Assembly: GCA_049515655.1 (NCBI GenBank)
Contig: JBEKTW010000007.1
Span: 77,230-141,229, forward strand
Length of the DNA stretch: 64,000 nucleotides
Reading direction: 5' to 3'
Origin: JBEKTW01 sp049515655
GTDB lineage: Bacteria; Bacteroidota; Ignavibacteria; UBA10030; SZUA-254
Under the pieces are notes generated by a model. It worked only from the letters and a program-made list of their open reading frames with translations, had not been told where the DNA came from and did not search any database. Each line of letters starts with the position of its first letter. Positions within the stretch are counted from its first letter, which is position 1. Below are positions 1 to 9,091 of the stretch, piece after piece. A program made the translations under genes and the position numbers.

Positions 1-733
1 TATCGCCGACGGCGCCTCCGGGACCCGCGACGAAATTGATGACTCCAGGCGGAAGTCCGGCTTCTTCCATCACCTCCATGAACTTGTATCCGATGAAGGG
101 AGAATCGCTCGACGGTTTGAGAACGACCGTATTGCCGGTCACCGCCGCCGCCGTTGTCATGCCGCACAGGATCGCAAGCGGGAAATTCCACGGCGGAATG
201 ACCGCTCCCACACCGAGCGGGATGTAGGCCACCTCGTCCTTTTCGCCCAGAAGCTGGATCGCGGGTTTCTGGTCGGCGTATCGGAGCATTTCGCGGGCGT
301 AGAATTCAAGGAAGTCAATCGCCTCGGCAACGTCGGCGTCGGCTTCGGGCCAGGTCTTGCCGACTTCGAGAATCTCCGCCGCGTTCAACTCGAACCGGCG
401 CTTGCGCATGATCTTAGCGGCCTTGAAGACGTACCCCGCGCGTTTCGCCGGAGGCACCCATTGCCATTCCTCATACTTTTTGAGGGCAACGTCGAGGGCG
501 TGGAGCGCGTCGTCGTCGGTTCCTTTTTGAAAAACGCCAACAACCTGGTCGGGATCGGAGGGGTTGAGCGAGTTGAACTTAATCTGAGAGGTTACCCGTT
601 CGCCGCCAATGATGCTCGGGTATTCCCTGCCGAGCACGGCTTCGAGTGTGGCAATTGCGTCTTCCTGTTTTTTTCGATTGGCGAATTTCGACCAATCGGT
701 GTAGGATTCATTTTTGAATTTTGAGGTGTTCAT
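1..733 (-). CDS. pruA: L-glutamate gamma-semialdehyde (P5C) dehydrogenase, 5' part only
   Basis: Oxidises glutamate semialdehyde/P5C to glutamate with NAD, the second step of proline breakdown. The reading frame starts at an ATG at 733 on the minus strand and runs off the window edge, giving the first 244 codons of a protein usually of 515-550 residues. The aldehyde dehydrogenase N-terminal Rossmann region is clear: PPWNFPLAI, then TGNTVVLKPSSDSPF and the start of the NAD loop region at VAGPGG. The N-terminal stretch IGGERV followed by SLNPSDPDQVVG is typical of the RocA/PruA subgroup rather than general aldehyde dehydrogenases. The catalytic Cys and Glu lie outside the window. Proline dehydrogenase, its partner, is encoded separately near 32.7 kb. 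Subgroup assignment is good but rests on the N-terminal half only. Confidence 0.87.
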   Translation of the reverse strand, partial: MNTSKFKNESYTDWSKFANRKKQEDAIATLEAVLGREYPSIIGGERVTSQIKFNSLNPSDPDQVVGVFQKGTDDDALHALDVALKKYEEWQWVPPAKRAGYVFKAAKIMRKRRFELNAAEILEVGKTWPEADADVAEAIDFLEFYAREMLRYADQKPAIQLLGEKDEVAYIPLGVGAVIPPWNFPLAILCGMTTAAAVTGNTVVLKPSSDSPFIGYKFMEVMEEAGLPPGVINFVAGPGGAVGD

Positions 734-760
734 AATGATTGACTTTGTCTCAAGTGATAT

Positions 761-982
761 TCAGATTGATTTCACAAATTTTTCAACGTCGATCCCCGCT
801 TGACGCAAGATCGCCCGAAGCGTTCCCGTGTCAAGCTCCTTGTGGTCGGGGACAACAACTTGACAAAAAGGACTGTCCTTTCTCAGGATGATATGACTCC
901 CGTGTTGACGCTTTGCGTAAAAGCCGAACTTACTGAGAACGTTAACGCAATCTCTTCCCGAGATCCTCGGAAGCTTGCTCAT
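761..982 (-). CDS. hicA: HicA-type mRNA interferase toxin
   Basis: A 73-residue protein with the double-stranded RNA-binding-like HicA/YcfA fold. The family expects a central G-S-H catalytic motif, seen here as RQHGSHIILRK around residues 25-35, followed by a VVVPDHKELDTGTL segment and an IL..AGI.VE.F C-terminus. It would cleave mRNA and tmRNA when released from its antitoxin. The gene follows hicB with a 4-bp ATGA overlap, so the two are translationally coupled with the antitoxin first, the less common order for classical hicAB but frequent for YcfA/UPF0150 pairs. The length is normal and nothing in it is visibly broken. Confidence 0.86.
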   Translation of the reverse strand: MSKLPRISGRDCVNVLSKFGFYAKRQHGSHIILRKDSPFCQVVVPDHKELDTGTLRAILRQAGIDVEKFVKSI

Positions 983-1185
983 ACAGCAACGACAAAGGCT
1001 TCAAACCGCTCTTCAGGAATTGGCAACTTATCTTCTTTGAGTGCCTCAATATACCCTTCAATGGCTTCCCGGATATTCGTGAGAGCTTTTTCTTTCGTTT
1101 TGCCCTGACTAATACAACCGGGAAGGCTGGGACACTCCGCGACCCAATAACCTTGTTCGCCGGGATAAACGATTACTTGACGCAT
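979..1185 (-). CDS. hicB: HicB-like antitoxin (UPF0150 family)
   Basis: A 68-residue protein with the HicB N-terminal domain: YWVAECPSLPGC.SQG.T.EEA..NI.EAI. is nearly the family consensus, followed by an acidic/hydrophobic tail ending in FEAFVVAV. It lacks a C-terminal ribbon-helix-helix or HTH domain, so it is the short form: it should neutralise the toxin, while autoregulation by DNA binding is less certain. It overlaps hicA by 4 bp and is transcribed first. A possible promoter lies about 25-55 bp upstream. Confidence 0.86.
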   Translation of the reverse strand: MRQVIVYPGEQGYWVAECPSLPGCISQGKTKEKALTNIREAIEGYIEALKEDKLPIPEERFEAFVVAV

Positions 1186-1210
1186 AACCAGTCCTATTTT
1201 AGATGATAGA

Positions 1211-1240
1211 ATTTTATGGATAATCTCTAATGAAATTCAA
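1211..1240 (-). promoter_or_regulatory. Candidate promoter of hicBA
   Basis: On the minus strand, TTGAAT and TAAAAT are separated by 18 nt, placing a transcription start about 15 bp before the hicB ATG. This is a pattern match only. Confidence 0.35.
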
Positions 1241-1637
1241 ACTACGAACATTCTCTCTCCCTGCGAATTTTACATATCTTTCACCTACGAGAACTGTCAC
1301 GCATGCATTAATGCTTCCAGATTCTTTGAATCCTTCTTGAATTTAATGCTTGGCGGTTCTTCGGAAAAAGACAATTCAAATCTCAAGTTTCGCGTTAATT
1401 GAACAATGAGGATTCATCGTGAAGAAAAGCAAAATCCTCAACAATTTGGTAGTTTTTGGAGTGATTTCCAAATCCGGGAAGACGTCATTCTCATTACGCA
1501 CTGCCAGACCTATTTTCCATCTTCCCCTTGGTGAGGCGAGGTGACTTCTCCCCCTTATTCAAGGGGAGAATACAAGAGGGAGTTTGACCTGGACGATACG
1601 ACGTTCATCTGAAACGCTCCCCCGATTCCAACGGACA
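1241..1637. other. Intergenic region without a recognisable gene
   Basis: About 400 bp between hicBA and the barrel-like gene. No convincing reading frame was found on either strand. A G/C-rich hairpin (CTCCCC with GGGGAG, about 1546-1569) resembles the CTCTCCC/GGGAGAG palindromes repeated elsewhere in the window (13.3, 15.8 and 43.8 kb) and may be a degenerate copy. There is no T-run, so it is not a clear terminator. Confidence 0.4.
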
Positions 1638-3029
1638 TTAAATAATGTTATAGAGCATGCTGAATGAGATGGTGAATGTTGACGTTCGGTCATTCGAGGG
1701 AGAAGTGTAGTACTCGAGATACTCCGTGTAATTCAAAGAAGTTTTGAAGGTGACCTGATCCTCAACGAAATAGACAAAAGAGCCTGAGACAGTGTGGGTG
1801 AATTCTCTGTCATAGCCCGGGAAGTAAATTCTTACCGTTGAGCTTTGGGTCTTCAGATACGAGTAACTCAGCTGGACGTTAAATTTCTCGCCGACCTGGT
1901 GCGTCAGCGTTGTGACAAAGTTCACCGTAGTAAAGAGATCAGCCCGGAAACGAGGGAATTCAAGCGTCAGGGCAGAATGAAGGTGGGTGTAGAGAGTGAA
2001 GGGATGGCCGAACTCAGCACTTACCTGATGGAGATAATCGTCATCCGTGCTTCGATTCTGGAAGTGTTGAAGGGATCCTTCGTACTGTGAAGTGTGATCG
2101 ATGTTCCCGTGAACGCCAAAACCGTAAGCCACGCGCCATCCGAAGAATCTCGGGTCGATAAGCTCACGCAATCCTTCCGCGACGCGGAGCGACGAATACG
2201 CGTTGACAAGGCTGGAGTCGATCGCACCGGAGGCAGCCAATTCCTCGACAATATCCCGGACGAGAAATTTCTCCGAGCGTTCGTAGTTTGTCGTGTACTC
2301 GCGGCTGTGCGCGACACGGTCGATGAGGGAGACCATTTGCGCATGGTTCAGCGGGCTTCTGATGGCGCCGTCTTCGCGCAGACGCTCAATGATGCGCACG
2401 GCCTGAAAGACGAATGTTCCATCCCGGATTCTGCCGTAGCCTATGCCCAGAATACCTTCGTCGTTGAAAGAAACGGTGCGCGTCGAATTCCCCTCGGCGT
2501 GGGATTGTGAGGACTGGCTGTACGAATGGTAGTCATATGCATAAGCGAGATTGTACGACCCGAAAATGTGGGGCCCGTCGCCATCGAAGTATCTCAGGTA
2601 CGAACAGGCCACGGATAGATTGCCGGTTTTATCGCTATTTGCCTCACTTGATACGTGCGAATAATTGTCGGACAAAGAGTAACTTCCCGAGGATGAGTAT
2701 TTCGTGTACTGGAATGACCCCGACGTCTTCAAATCGAATGTGTGAACATCGTTGACATGAAACAAAAGAAATGTGGAGTTGGCAACGATAGAGCCGTTGG
2801 CGTTCTGGTCGGTGGATGTCACAGCGTTTCCATTATAGATCTCGCTTATCATATAATCTTCGTTCTTGATCGTATTGTAGAAACTACCCGACATACCCCC
2901 CTTCAAATCGATCGCTCTCGTTTCCGGATATCGAAAGTCGGAGATGGAAATGCTGTCTTGTGCCGAAGCTGCAACGGCAAAAATGAGGAGCAAGGTGAGT
3001 TGAGAAATAAGTGTCTTAATCATGCGCAC
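1638..3029 (-). CDS. Secreted protein of unknown function, probably outer-membrane beta-barrel
   Basis: A 463-residue protein with a cleavable signal peptide (about residues 1-23, ending ASAQ). The mature part is rich in Ser, Thr, Tyr and Asp, with many alternating hydrophobic/polar stretches such as SGSFQYTKYSSSGSYSLSD, and its C-terminal third looks like successive beta-strands (KFNVQLSYSYLK, HTVSGSFVYFVEDQVTFKT) finishing at SFSMLYNII, as expected of an outer-membrane barrel. A central helical part (about 200-310, with IIERLREDGAIRSPL) is unusual for a plain porin. I do not recognise a named family. It lies 84 bp downstream of the GH3/serine hydrolase gene on the same strand and is probably in its operon, so a role in envelope or saccharide metabolism is possible but unproven. 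Confidence 0.6.
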   Translation of the reverse strand: MRMIKTLISQLTLLLIFAVAASAQDSISISDFRYPETRAIDLKGGMSGSFYNTIKNEDYMISEIYNGNAVTSTDQNANGSIVANSTFLLFHVNDVHTFDLKTSGSFQYTKYSSSGSYSLSDNYSHVSSEANSDKTGNLSVACSYLRYFDGDGPHIFGSYNLAYAYDYHSYSQSSQSHAEGNSTRTVSFNDEGILGIGYGRIRDGTFVFQAVRIIERLREDGAIRSPLNHAQMVSLIDRVAHSREYTTNYERSEKFLVRDIVEELAASGAIDSSLVNAYSSLRVAEGLRELIDPRFFGWRVAYGFGVHGNIDHTSQYEGSLQHFQNRSTDDDYLHQVSAEFGHPFTLYTHLHSALTLEFPRFRADLFTTVNFVTTLTHQVGEKFNVQLSYSYLKTQSSTVRIYFPGYDREFTHTVSGSFVYFVEDQVTFKTSLNYTEYLEYYTSPSNDRTSTFTISFSMLYNII

Positions 3030-3113
3030 TTCTCGGAACGATTGACAGATGTCTTACGTGAAAAACCTCTTAGCGCTTCCCGGCGATGACGATGTCCGGC
3101 AGGAAGAGCAGCA

Positions 3114-6026
3114 TCACTTCAACGCATGCATAACCGCATCTCCGACCGCAGGCCGGACTTGAGCAATCTTCATGTTGTTTCGCGTCGGATAGACGCGGTT
3201 CGTCAATAATATGACCACGATCTTCTTATCAGGATCGGCCCAGATGGAAGTCCCCGTGAAACCCGTGTGGCCGAATGTTTTCTCCCCGAACAACGATCCT
3301 GCCGAGCTGTATCCCGTCATGGATTTGGTGTCCCATCCGAGTGCGCGCGTGCTGGACGAGCTTTGCCTTGTCGTAAAAAGTTTGACGGTTTCAAGTTCCA
3401 GGTATTGCTTGCCGCCATAATTTCCGCCATTCATCAGCATTTGCATAGAAACGGCGAGGTCGGAGGCGTTCGAGAACAACCCTGCATGCCCTGAAACACC
3501 ACCCAGGGCGTAGGCATTTTCATCATGGACAGCCCCGTGGACAAGTGTCTTCCGGAAAACACTGTCATACTCGGTGGGGGCGATATCATCCCGGAGCGTC
3601 TCGGGCGGTCTGAACATTGTCCGCGACATCCCGAGCGGCTTGAAAAACGTCTCGTTGACATACTCGTCCAACGATTTGCCCGTTACCTTTTCAATAATTT
3701 TTCCGAGGAGTATGAAGTCAAAGTCGCTGTAGAGGGTGGAATCCCCGGCGCGGTAGATGGTTTCGGTTTGATACACCGAATCCAGCACTTCCTGCGGCGA
3801 CTTGCACATCAGGTACAATCTCTTGAATGGGGGCAAGCCGCCGTTGTGGAGCAGAAGATTCCGGAGAGTAATTCTCTCTTTCCCGTGATTTCCGAATTCA
3901 GGAATATATTTCACGACGGGATCGTCAAGCTTCAGTTTTCCTTCATCGTACAATTTCATGACCGCAGTCGTCGTCGCAATTACTTTCGTGAGGGAAGCGA
4001 GGTCGTACAACGTGCTGTTGCGTACCTGCCGGCTGGTGTCGGAATACTCGAATCTCCCGAACGATTTATTATAGACGACAGCGCCATCCTTTACAACGAG
4101 CACTTGCGCTCCCGGGAAGGCAGTGTCGCGTATCGCATTAGCGATAATCGAGTCAAGCCTCTCCAGACTGTCTCGTTTGAATCCGACATTCTCCGGAGCA
4201 TCTTTGCGCAATGCCGATTGGGACAACTCGATCCCGCTTCCGTACGCAAACATCCCGGGAACCGTCACCGGGAGCTTGCCGCTGGTGGCAATTTCACCGA
4301 AGAGAGCCTCGAGGGTGGCTTCGGTGATCGGTTCACAATCGGAATAGGAGCAAATGTAAGCATTTGCGTTCGGAATGGAATCAAGGATGTACGGACTTCC
4401 CATGGCGATCACAACCGTCGGAGTCCCCGTAGCGGTCAGATTTTTCAGGAAGCCGGTGATTTCATCGGGTAGTCCGAATTTGCCGGATCCTGAACGGGCT
4501 TTTGAAAAAATCGGGCAGAGAATGATTCCGGCATTCTTCGCTTTCTTGAGTGCGCCGTCAAAATCGAGGTCGTTGCTGGTGGGGTCGATGTGGATCGTTT
4601 CAATTCTGGCGTATCGCTTCCGGAACAGGGTGGTGAAGTAATCGCCCACCGGCTCATTGGGCCAGGGTGACGTCGTGCGGTGAATTTCTGTCCGGTAGTT
4701 TTCATTATCACTGACGATGACGCTGAGGATTTTCTTGTTGCCAAAATGTTCCAGGGGAAGAAGCCCGTCATTTTTCAAAAGTGTAATTGATCTCCGTGCA
4801 ATTTGTTTTGCCAGGGAAGAATGATCAACCGTTGCAACGACGTTTGGAATCTCATGAATATCGACTGAGCTGCGTGTCGAAAGTCCCAGGTCCCATTTGA
4901 GTCCGAGAATCTTCGTGACCGATAGGTCAATGCGGCTTTCCGGAATCCTTCCGCTCCTCACGGCCATCGAGAGCGCACGTACTGCCGCATCCTCATCCGG
5001 AAGCATCAGGAGCATGTCGACTCCGGCCTCGACAGCCATGACTGCGGCGGAGTCCACACCGAACCGGCCGACAACAGCTCCCATTTCCATCGCATCCGTG
5101 ACAACCAATCCCTTGAACCCGAGCTGATTTTTCAGCAGATCGCCGACGACTTCGTGAGAAAGCGTCGCGGGGAGTTGTTTTGAATGCTCAACCGATGGGA
5201 CTTCAAGATGCGCCACCATCACCGACGCGATATTGCGTTGAATCAGATTCCGGTAGGGAAGGAGCTCGACACTGTCGAGTCGCTGGCGTGAAGCGTTGAT
5301 GACCGGTACGTCCAGGTGCGAGTCGGTCTGCGTATCGCCGTGACCGGGAAAATGTTTCGCGGTTGCAAGGACGCCTCCGGATTGGAGACCGGTGACAAAG
5401 GCGCCGGCCATCCCTGCCACCAGTTGTGGATTTTCGCCGAACGACCGTGTGTTGATGACGGGATTGTCCGGATTTACATTGACGTCAACGACGGGGGCAA
5501 AAACCTGCCAGATGCCGATGGCGCGGGATTCTTCGGCAATCGCGTTTCCCATCCTGAAGGCGAGCGTTGTGTCGCGTGTCGCGCCAAGTGCCATAGCTTC
5601 CGGAAAGCGTGTCGCGCGCCTGATACGCATCGCCGACCCATATTCAAAGTCCGAGGCCGTCAGGAGTGGCACATCGGCCTCCTGCTGCATGTGGTTGATG
5701 ATCATTGCGGTTTCATACACGTCTCCCTGGAGGAAAATCAGCCCGCCGACCTTGCGGTCCTTCACGAGATGCTCGAGCCGGCGGTACTCGTCCCCGGTCG
5801 AAGAGTAATAGTAGCCGTACGCGGATGACATCATCATCTGGGCCAGCTTCTCTTCGAGCGTCATACGTCGTAGCGTGGACGCGACCCAGGAGTTCTTCGA
5901 GGGTGCTTCCCGGCGGACTTCTTCCTTAACGGAGGGCGGCGGTGAAACGCAAGCGCTCAGCCAGAATGAAACTAAGCAGCAAAGAGGTGGTAGGGTGGAG
6001 AGAAGATGTTTCTTATTGAAACGCAT
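3114..6026 (-). CDS. Lipoprotein fusing a GH3 beta-N-acetylglucosaminidase-like enzyme to a serine beta-lactamase-like hydrolase
   Basis: About 970 residues. The N-terminus has a lipobox (LSAC, about residue 26), so the protein is probably a surface or periplasmic lipoprotein. Residues 45-390 form a GH3 barrel with the NagZ signature KHFPGHGDTQTDSH (about 223-236, carrying the general acid/base His and Asp) and the nucleophile motif VTDAMEMGAV (about 308). A GH3 C-terminal lobe follows to about 600. Residues 620-970 are a class C beta-lactamase/D-Ala-D-Ala peptidase-like domain with SLTK (SxxK), YSD (YxN position) and HTG (KTG position). GH3 NagZ enzymes release GlcNAc from peptidoglycan or chitin fragments; the attached domain suggests peptide or ester cleavage on the same substrate. 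I chose the ATG at 6026 over an in-frame GTG at 6047, which lacks a ribosome site. The gene overlaps the upstream kinase gene by 14 bp. Confidence 0.88.
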   Translation of the reverse strand: MRFNKKHLLSTLPPLCCLVSFWLSACVSPPPSVKEEVRREAPSKNSWVASTLRRMTLEEKLAQMMMSSAYGYYYSSTGDEYRRLEHLVKDRKVGGLIFLQGDVYETAMIINHMQQEADVPLLTASDFEYGSAMRIRRATRFPEAMALGATRDTTLAFRMGNAIAEESRAIGIWQVFAPVVDVNVNPDNPVINTRSFGENPQLVAGMAGAFVTGLQSGGVLATAKHFPGHGDTQTDSHLDVPVINASRQRLDSVELLPYRNLIQRNIASVMVAHLEVPSVEHSKQLPATLSHEVVGDLLKNQLGFKGLVVTDAMEMGAVVGRFGVDSAAVMAVEAGVDMLLMLPDEDAAVRALSMAVRSGRIPESRIDLSVTKILGLKWDLGLSTRSSVDIHEIPNVVATVDHSSLAKQIARRSITLLKNDGLLPLEHFGNKKILSVIVSDNENYRTEIHRTTSPWPNEPVGDYFTTLFRKRYARIETIHIDPTSNDLDFDGALKKAKNAGIILCPIFSKARSGSGKFGLPDEITGFLKNLTATGTPTVVIAMGSPYILDSIPNANAYICSYSDCEPITEATLEALFGEIATSGKLPVTVPGMFAYGSGIELSQSALRKDAPENVGFKRDSLERLDSIIANAIRDTAFPGAQVLVVKDGAVVYNKSFGRFEYSDTSRQVRNSTLYDLASLTKVIATTTAVMKLYDEGKLKLDDPVVKYIPEFGNHGKERITLRNLLLHNGGLPPFKRLYLMCKSPQEVLDSVYQTETIYRAGDSTLYSDFDFILLGKIIEKVTGKSLDEYVNETFFKPLGMSRTMFRPPETLRDDIAPTEYDSVFRKTLVHGAVHDENAYALGGVSGHAGLFSNASDLAVSMQMLMNGGNYGGKQYLELETVKLFTTRQSSSSTRALGWDTKSMTGYSSAGSLFGEKTFGHTGFTGTSIWADPDKKIVVILLTNRVYPTRNNMKIAQVRPAVGDAVMHALK

Positions 6027-6948
6027 TGAGTCCGATGATTGCTGCACCGAAAGCGGCAGTAAACTTTGGTTTCAACATGAGAACCTGCTGGGGGAAGGCG
6101 GCAACGATTTTCTCTTTCACCATGGTTGAGTAGGCATTCTCTTCGGTGAGAAGTCCGCCCATGAGCGCAACGGCGGCTTTCTTCTGCGGCGGCGCATGCT
6201 TGAGGAGGGTTTGCACCAATTCAACAAGGGCATCCGCGTTCTTGGAGAGAACCTCCCGGGCAACGTGGTCGTCTTCCGCTGCGAACAACACTTTCAGGGT
6301 GAATCCCGTGATATCGACCGCATCCTGGTAGATTCTTGGAATCAAGTCTTCGACGGCTGTCACTCTGAATTGCTGAAATGCTTTTTCCGTCAGCACCGTT
6401 TTTTCGCCACGTTCGTCGTGGGCGCGCATGACGGCAGCAAGCGCGTCGCGTGCGATTGCGAAGCTGCTTCCCTCGTCGCCGAGAATTCGTCCCCACCCGC
6501 CGGCGCGATAGATCGTTCCTTCCTTCGTCCGGTAGAGCCCGATCGACCCTGTCCCGGCGATGATGACGATTCCGCTTCCGCCTGCAAACGCGGCTTCGAG
6601 TGCTACGCGCGCATCGGTTTCAACGATGACGTTTTTGATAGGGAAATTGTTTTGCTGACCGAGCGAGATGAGCGCGTCGACGAAACTCGTCTTATCCGCC
6701 GGTCTTCCGGCGCCAGCAAGTCCGACTACAATGCTCTGGACGGCATCCGCCTGGCAGGAAGCCCACTTGCAGCACTCGTCGGCGAGCTTGAAGACGGTTT
6801 CGGCCGCTTTCGGGATGCCCGCGATCTGAACATTGCTTGCTCCGCCGAATCGCTCGGCGACCACCGTACCGTCGAGTGCGGAAAGAACCGCGTGCGTTTT
6901 TGTTCCCCCTCCATCGATCCCGAGAATAAATTGCTGTTGTTCACTCAT
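6013..6948 (-). CDS. N-acetylglucosamine kinase-like ATPase (BadF/BadG/BcrA/BcrD family)
   Basis: 311 residues with the ASKHA phosphate-1 loop at the N-terminus (LGIDGGGTKTHAVL, residues 9-22), a second loop at VIIAGTGSIG (about 129-138) and the GGWG...GDEGS motif typical of eukaryote-type and bacterial GlcNAc kinases. It would phosphorylate GlcNAc or a related amino sugar to the 6-phosphate. It is the first gene of the operon and overlaps the GH3/serine hydrolase gene, which could supply the free sugar; that pairing supports GlcNAc or anhydro-muropeptide-derived sugar as substrate. Sugar specificity cannot be settled from sequence alone; glucosamine kinase is the main alternative. Confidence 0.82.
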   Translation of the reverse strand: MSEQQQFILGIDGGGTKTHAVLSALDGTVVAERFGGASNVQIAGIPKAAETVFKLADECCKWASCQADAVQSIVVGLAGAGRPADKTSFVDALISLGQQNNFPIKNVIVETDARVALEAAFAGGSGIVIIAGTGSIGLYRTKEGTIYRAGGWGRILGDEGSSFAIARDALAAVMRAHDERGEKTVLTEKAFQQFRVTAVEDLIPRIYQDAVDITGFTLKVLFAAEDDHVAREVLSKNADALVELVQTLLKHAPPQKKAAVALMGGLLTEENAYSTMVKEKIVAAFPQQVLMLKPKFTAAFGAAIIGLNAFQ

Positions 6949-7046
6949 AAGGGGTTCCGGAAATTGCGTTCAAGATGCACTTGAGAGACATCATTTGCAC
7001 AAATTATCAAAAAACGGTATGAGAAGCAAGGAAGTATGCGATTCCT

Positions 7047-7075
7047 TTGCTTTCCTTCCAAAAAAGGTTTATATT
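7047..7075 (+). promoter_or_regulatory. Candidate sigma70-type promoter of the UPF0173 hydrolase gene
   Basis: TTGCTT and TATATT are separated by 17 nt. Transcription would start near 7082, which excludes the upstream in-frame ATG at 7036 and supports the start at 7102. Confidence 0.55.
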
Positions 7076-7101
7076 TTCATGTCAAATCAGTAAAATCAGC
7101 G

Positions 7102-7776
7102 ATGAACATCACTTATTACGGACATTCCGCCTTTCTCCTCGACGATGGAACCACAAAGCTCATCATCGACCCTTTTCTCGAGGGTAACCCCCTCGCGCCG
7201 GTGAAACCCGGCAGTGTCAAGGTTCAATATGTTGTCGTCACCCACGGGCACGGAGACCATCTCGGTGACGCGATTCCGATCGCGATGCGGTGCAACGCGA
7301 CAATCGTTGCCGTCAACGAGCTGGCAAATTATGTTGCGGACAAGGGTGCAAAGGCGCATAACATGCACATCGGTGGCGGACATGATTTCCCGTTCGGCAG
7401 AATCAAATTTACCATTGCGCACCATGGTTCCGTGTCTCCTGATGGCGTCTACACCGGCAACCCCGCAGGCGCCTTGGTCACGATCGGCGGGAAAACAGTC
7501 TACCATACCGGGGACACAGGATTATTTTACGATATGAAACTCATCGGCGAGATGAACCCCGTCGACGTCATGCTCGTCCCGATTGGAGATAATTACACGA
7601 TGGGTATCGACGATGCCGTCAAAGCCGTTGAGCTCGTCCATCCGAAGTTTGTCATCCCGATGCACTACAACACGTTTCCCATGATCAAGGCCGACCCCGA
7701 ACTTTTTATCCGGAAAGTGTCCGCGAAAGGATTCAAGGGCAAAGTGCTCAAGGCCGGTGAAACGTACACTGTTTGA
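7102..7776 (+). CDS. UPF0173 family metal-dependent hydrolase
   Basis: 224 residues of a compact metallo-beta-lactamase fold. Visible metal ligands are GHSAF near the N-terminus, the THGHGDHLGD motif (about 50-59), IAHHGS (about 108), HTGDTG (about 132) and a C-terminal PMHYNTFP (about 191). The UPF0173/YtkL group has no settled physiological substrate; members are cytoplasmic. The frame is open 22 codons further upstream, but the promoter position and the conserved MNITYYGHSAF start favour 7102. It is followed 24 bp later by a CopD-like gene. The family call is firm, the reaction unknown. Confidence 0.88.
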   Translation: MNITYYGHSAFLLDDGTTKLIIDPFLEGNPLAPVKPGSVKVQYVVVTHGHGDHLGDAIPIAMRCNATIVAVNELANYVADKGAKAHNMHIGGGHDFPFGRIKFTIAHHGSVSPDGVYTGNPAGALVTIGGKTVYHTGDTGLFYDMKLIGEMNPVDVMLVPIGDNYTMGIDDAVKAVELVHPKFVIPMHYNTFPMIKADPELFIRKVSAKGFKGKVLKAGETYTV

Positions 7777-7800
7777 CTGCGCAAAATTCGGAAAAACACA

Positions 7801-8280
7801 GTGGATTTCTTACTTTGGGTCTGTCGAAGCATGCATGTGTTTGGCGTCGTGACGTGGCTTGGCGGACTCATGTTCCAGAGCGCGGTGGTGATGCCGGTGA
7901 TGGATGCAGAAGACGAAGCCGCCGCCAAAGCGATGCGGAAAGTGAATAAACGCTTTGTCGGTTTCATCTGGATGAGCGTGTGGATGATTCTTATCACCGG
8001 AGTGTTGATGATGCTGATCGATCCGCGTTTCGTCTGGTTTCAGTATCACGACCGCTGGTCGATACTGCTGGGCTTCAAACAACTCATTTTCATATTGATG
8101 GTATTTTACGCATTTGGATATGCACGCATGCTGCAGTACCTGGAGACACCGTCATCGAACGGCGGCTTCGATGAAAAAGTGGAATTGTACCGTCATCGTC
8201 TCCAACAATTTCGAAGAATCAGTATTGTCTTCGGTATCGTGGCTCTTTTTCTCGCCGCAGGAATGAGGTACGGTGGCTAA
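7801..8280 (+). CDS. CopD-like small integral membrane protein
   Basis: 159 residues with four predicted membrane helices (about 4-25, 53-75, 90-108 and 135-155). The first helix holds [11 protein letters not shown], with the His/Trp/Gly pattern shared by CopD and related heme- or copper-associated four-helix proteins. A [15 protein letters not shown] segment in the third helix also fits. It starts with GTG and its last 8 bp overlap the parA start, so it sits in the same transcript. The function is not known; copper handling is only a family association. Confidence 0.6.
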   Translation: MDFLLWVCRSMHVFGVVTWLGGLMFQSAVVMPVMDAEDEAAAKAMRKVNKRFVGFIWMSVWMILITGVLMMLIDPRFVWFQYHDRWSILLGFKQLIFILMVFYAFGYARMLQYLETPSSNGGFDEKVELYRHRLQQFRRISIVFGIVALFLAAGMRYGG

Positions 8281-9085
8281 AGTCATTACCATAGCGAATC
8301 AAAAAGGCGGCGTCGGGAAAACGACCACTGCCGTCAACCTTGCCGCATCGATTGCCGTGGCGGAATTGCCGACGCTTCTGATCGATATCGATCCGCAGGC
8401 GAACGCGTCGAGCGGACTTGGCGTCGACCCCCGCGACACAAGGAAGAATATCTACGACGTGATAACCGCCTCGGTCGACCCGAACGACGTGATTGTCAAA
8501 ACCGACATGCCGTATCTTTCACTGCTTCCCTCCAACATTAACCTCGTTGGGGCGGAAGTCGAGCTTGTGGACATTGAGAATCGCGAGCATATCATTGCGG
8601 GGATCGTCGAGAAGGTTCGCGGCAAGTATGAATACATGCTCATCGATTGTCCGCCGTCGCTCGGTTTGCTCACCTTGAACGGACTTGTTGCCGGGGATTC
8701 GGTTCTCATCCCCGTCCAATGCGAATACTACGCGCTCGAAGGCCTGGGACAGCTTCTCAACACCATCACGATTGTTCAGCAGAATCTCAATCCCAAACTG
8801 GAAATCGAAGGCGTACTGCTAACAATGTTCGACGGGCGCCTCCGTCTCTCGAATCAAATCCTGGAAGAAGTGAGAAAATACTTCGGCGACAAGGTGTTTT
8901 CCACGGTGATCACGCGGAATGTTCGGTTAAGTGAAGCGCCGAGTTACGGCAAACCGGTCTTGTTGTACGACGCGGTTTCATCCGGCTCAAAGAATTACAT
9001 GGAGCTCGCGAAAGAATTTCTCAAACGTCAGCCGGCGCAGGATACGAAGAATCCACAGAATGTCCAACAGATACCGGTTTCATAG
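8273..9085 (+). CDS. parA: Chromosome-partitioning ATPase ParA (Soj)
   Basis: 270 residues beginning [19 protein letters not shown], with the deviant Walker A (KGGVGKTT, residues 10-17), Walker A' (LIDIDPQAN, about 37-45) and Walker B ([10 protein letters not shown], about 122-131) of a chromosomal ParA without an N-terminal HTH. It forms ATP-dependent dimers on the nucleoid and is stimulated by ParB to segregate origins. The start codon is GTG, overlapping the previous gene by 8 bp. ParB follows after 6 bp. The cluster is expected near the replication origin in many bacteria, although no dnaA, gidA or convincing parS is seen here. Confidence 0.95.
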   Translation: MAKVITIANQKGGVGKTTTAVNLAASIAVAELPTLLIDIDPQANASSGLGVDPRDTRKNIYDVITASVDPNDVIVKTDMPYLSLLPSNINLVGAEVELVDIENREHIIAGIVEKVRGKYEYMLIDCPPSLGLLTLNGLVAGDSVLIPVQCEYYALEGLGQLLNTITIVQQNLNPKLEIEGVLLTMFDGRLRLSNQILEEVRKYFGDKVFSTVITRNVRLSEAPSYGKPVLLYDAVSSGSKNYMELAKEFLKRQPAQDTKNPQNVQQIPVS

Positions 9086-9091
9086 GCGGGT

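Noticed and set aside
3525..4472. Plus-strand open frame of 315 codons inside the GH3/serine hydrolase gene.
   Set aside because: Antisense shadow of recognised GH3 and beta-lactamase motifs.
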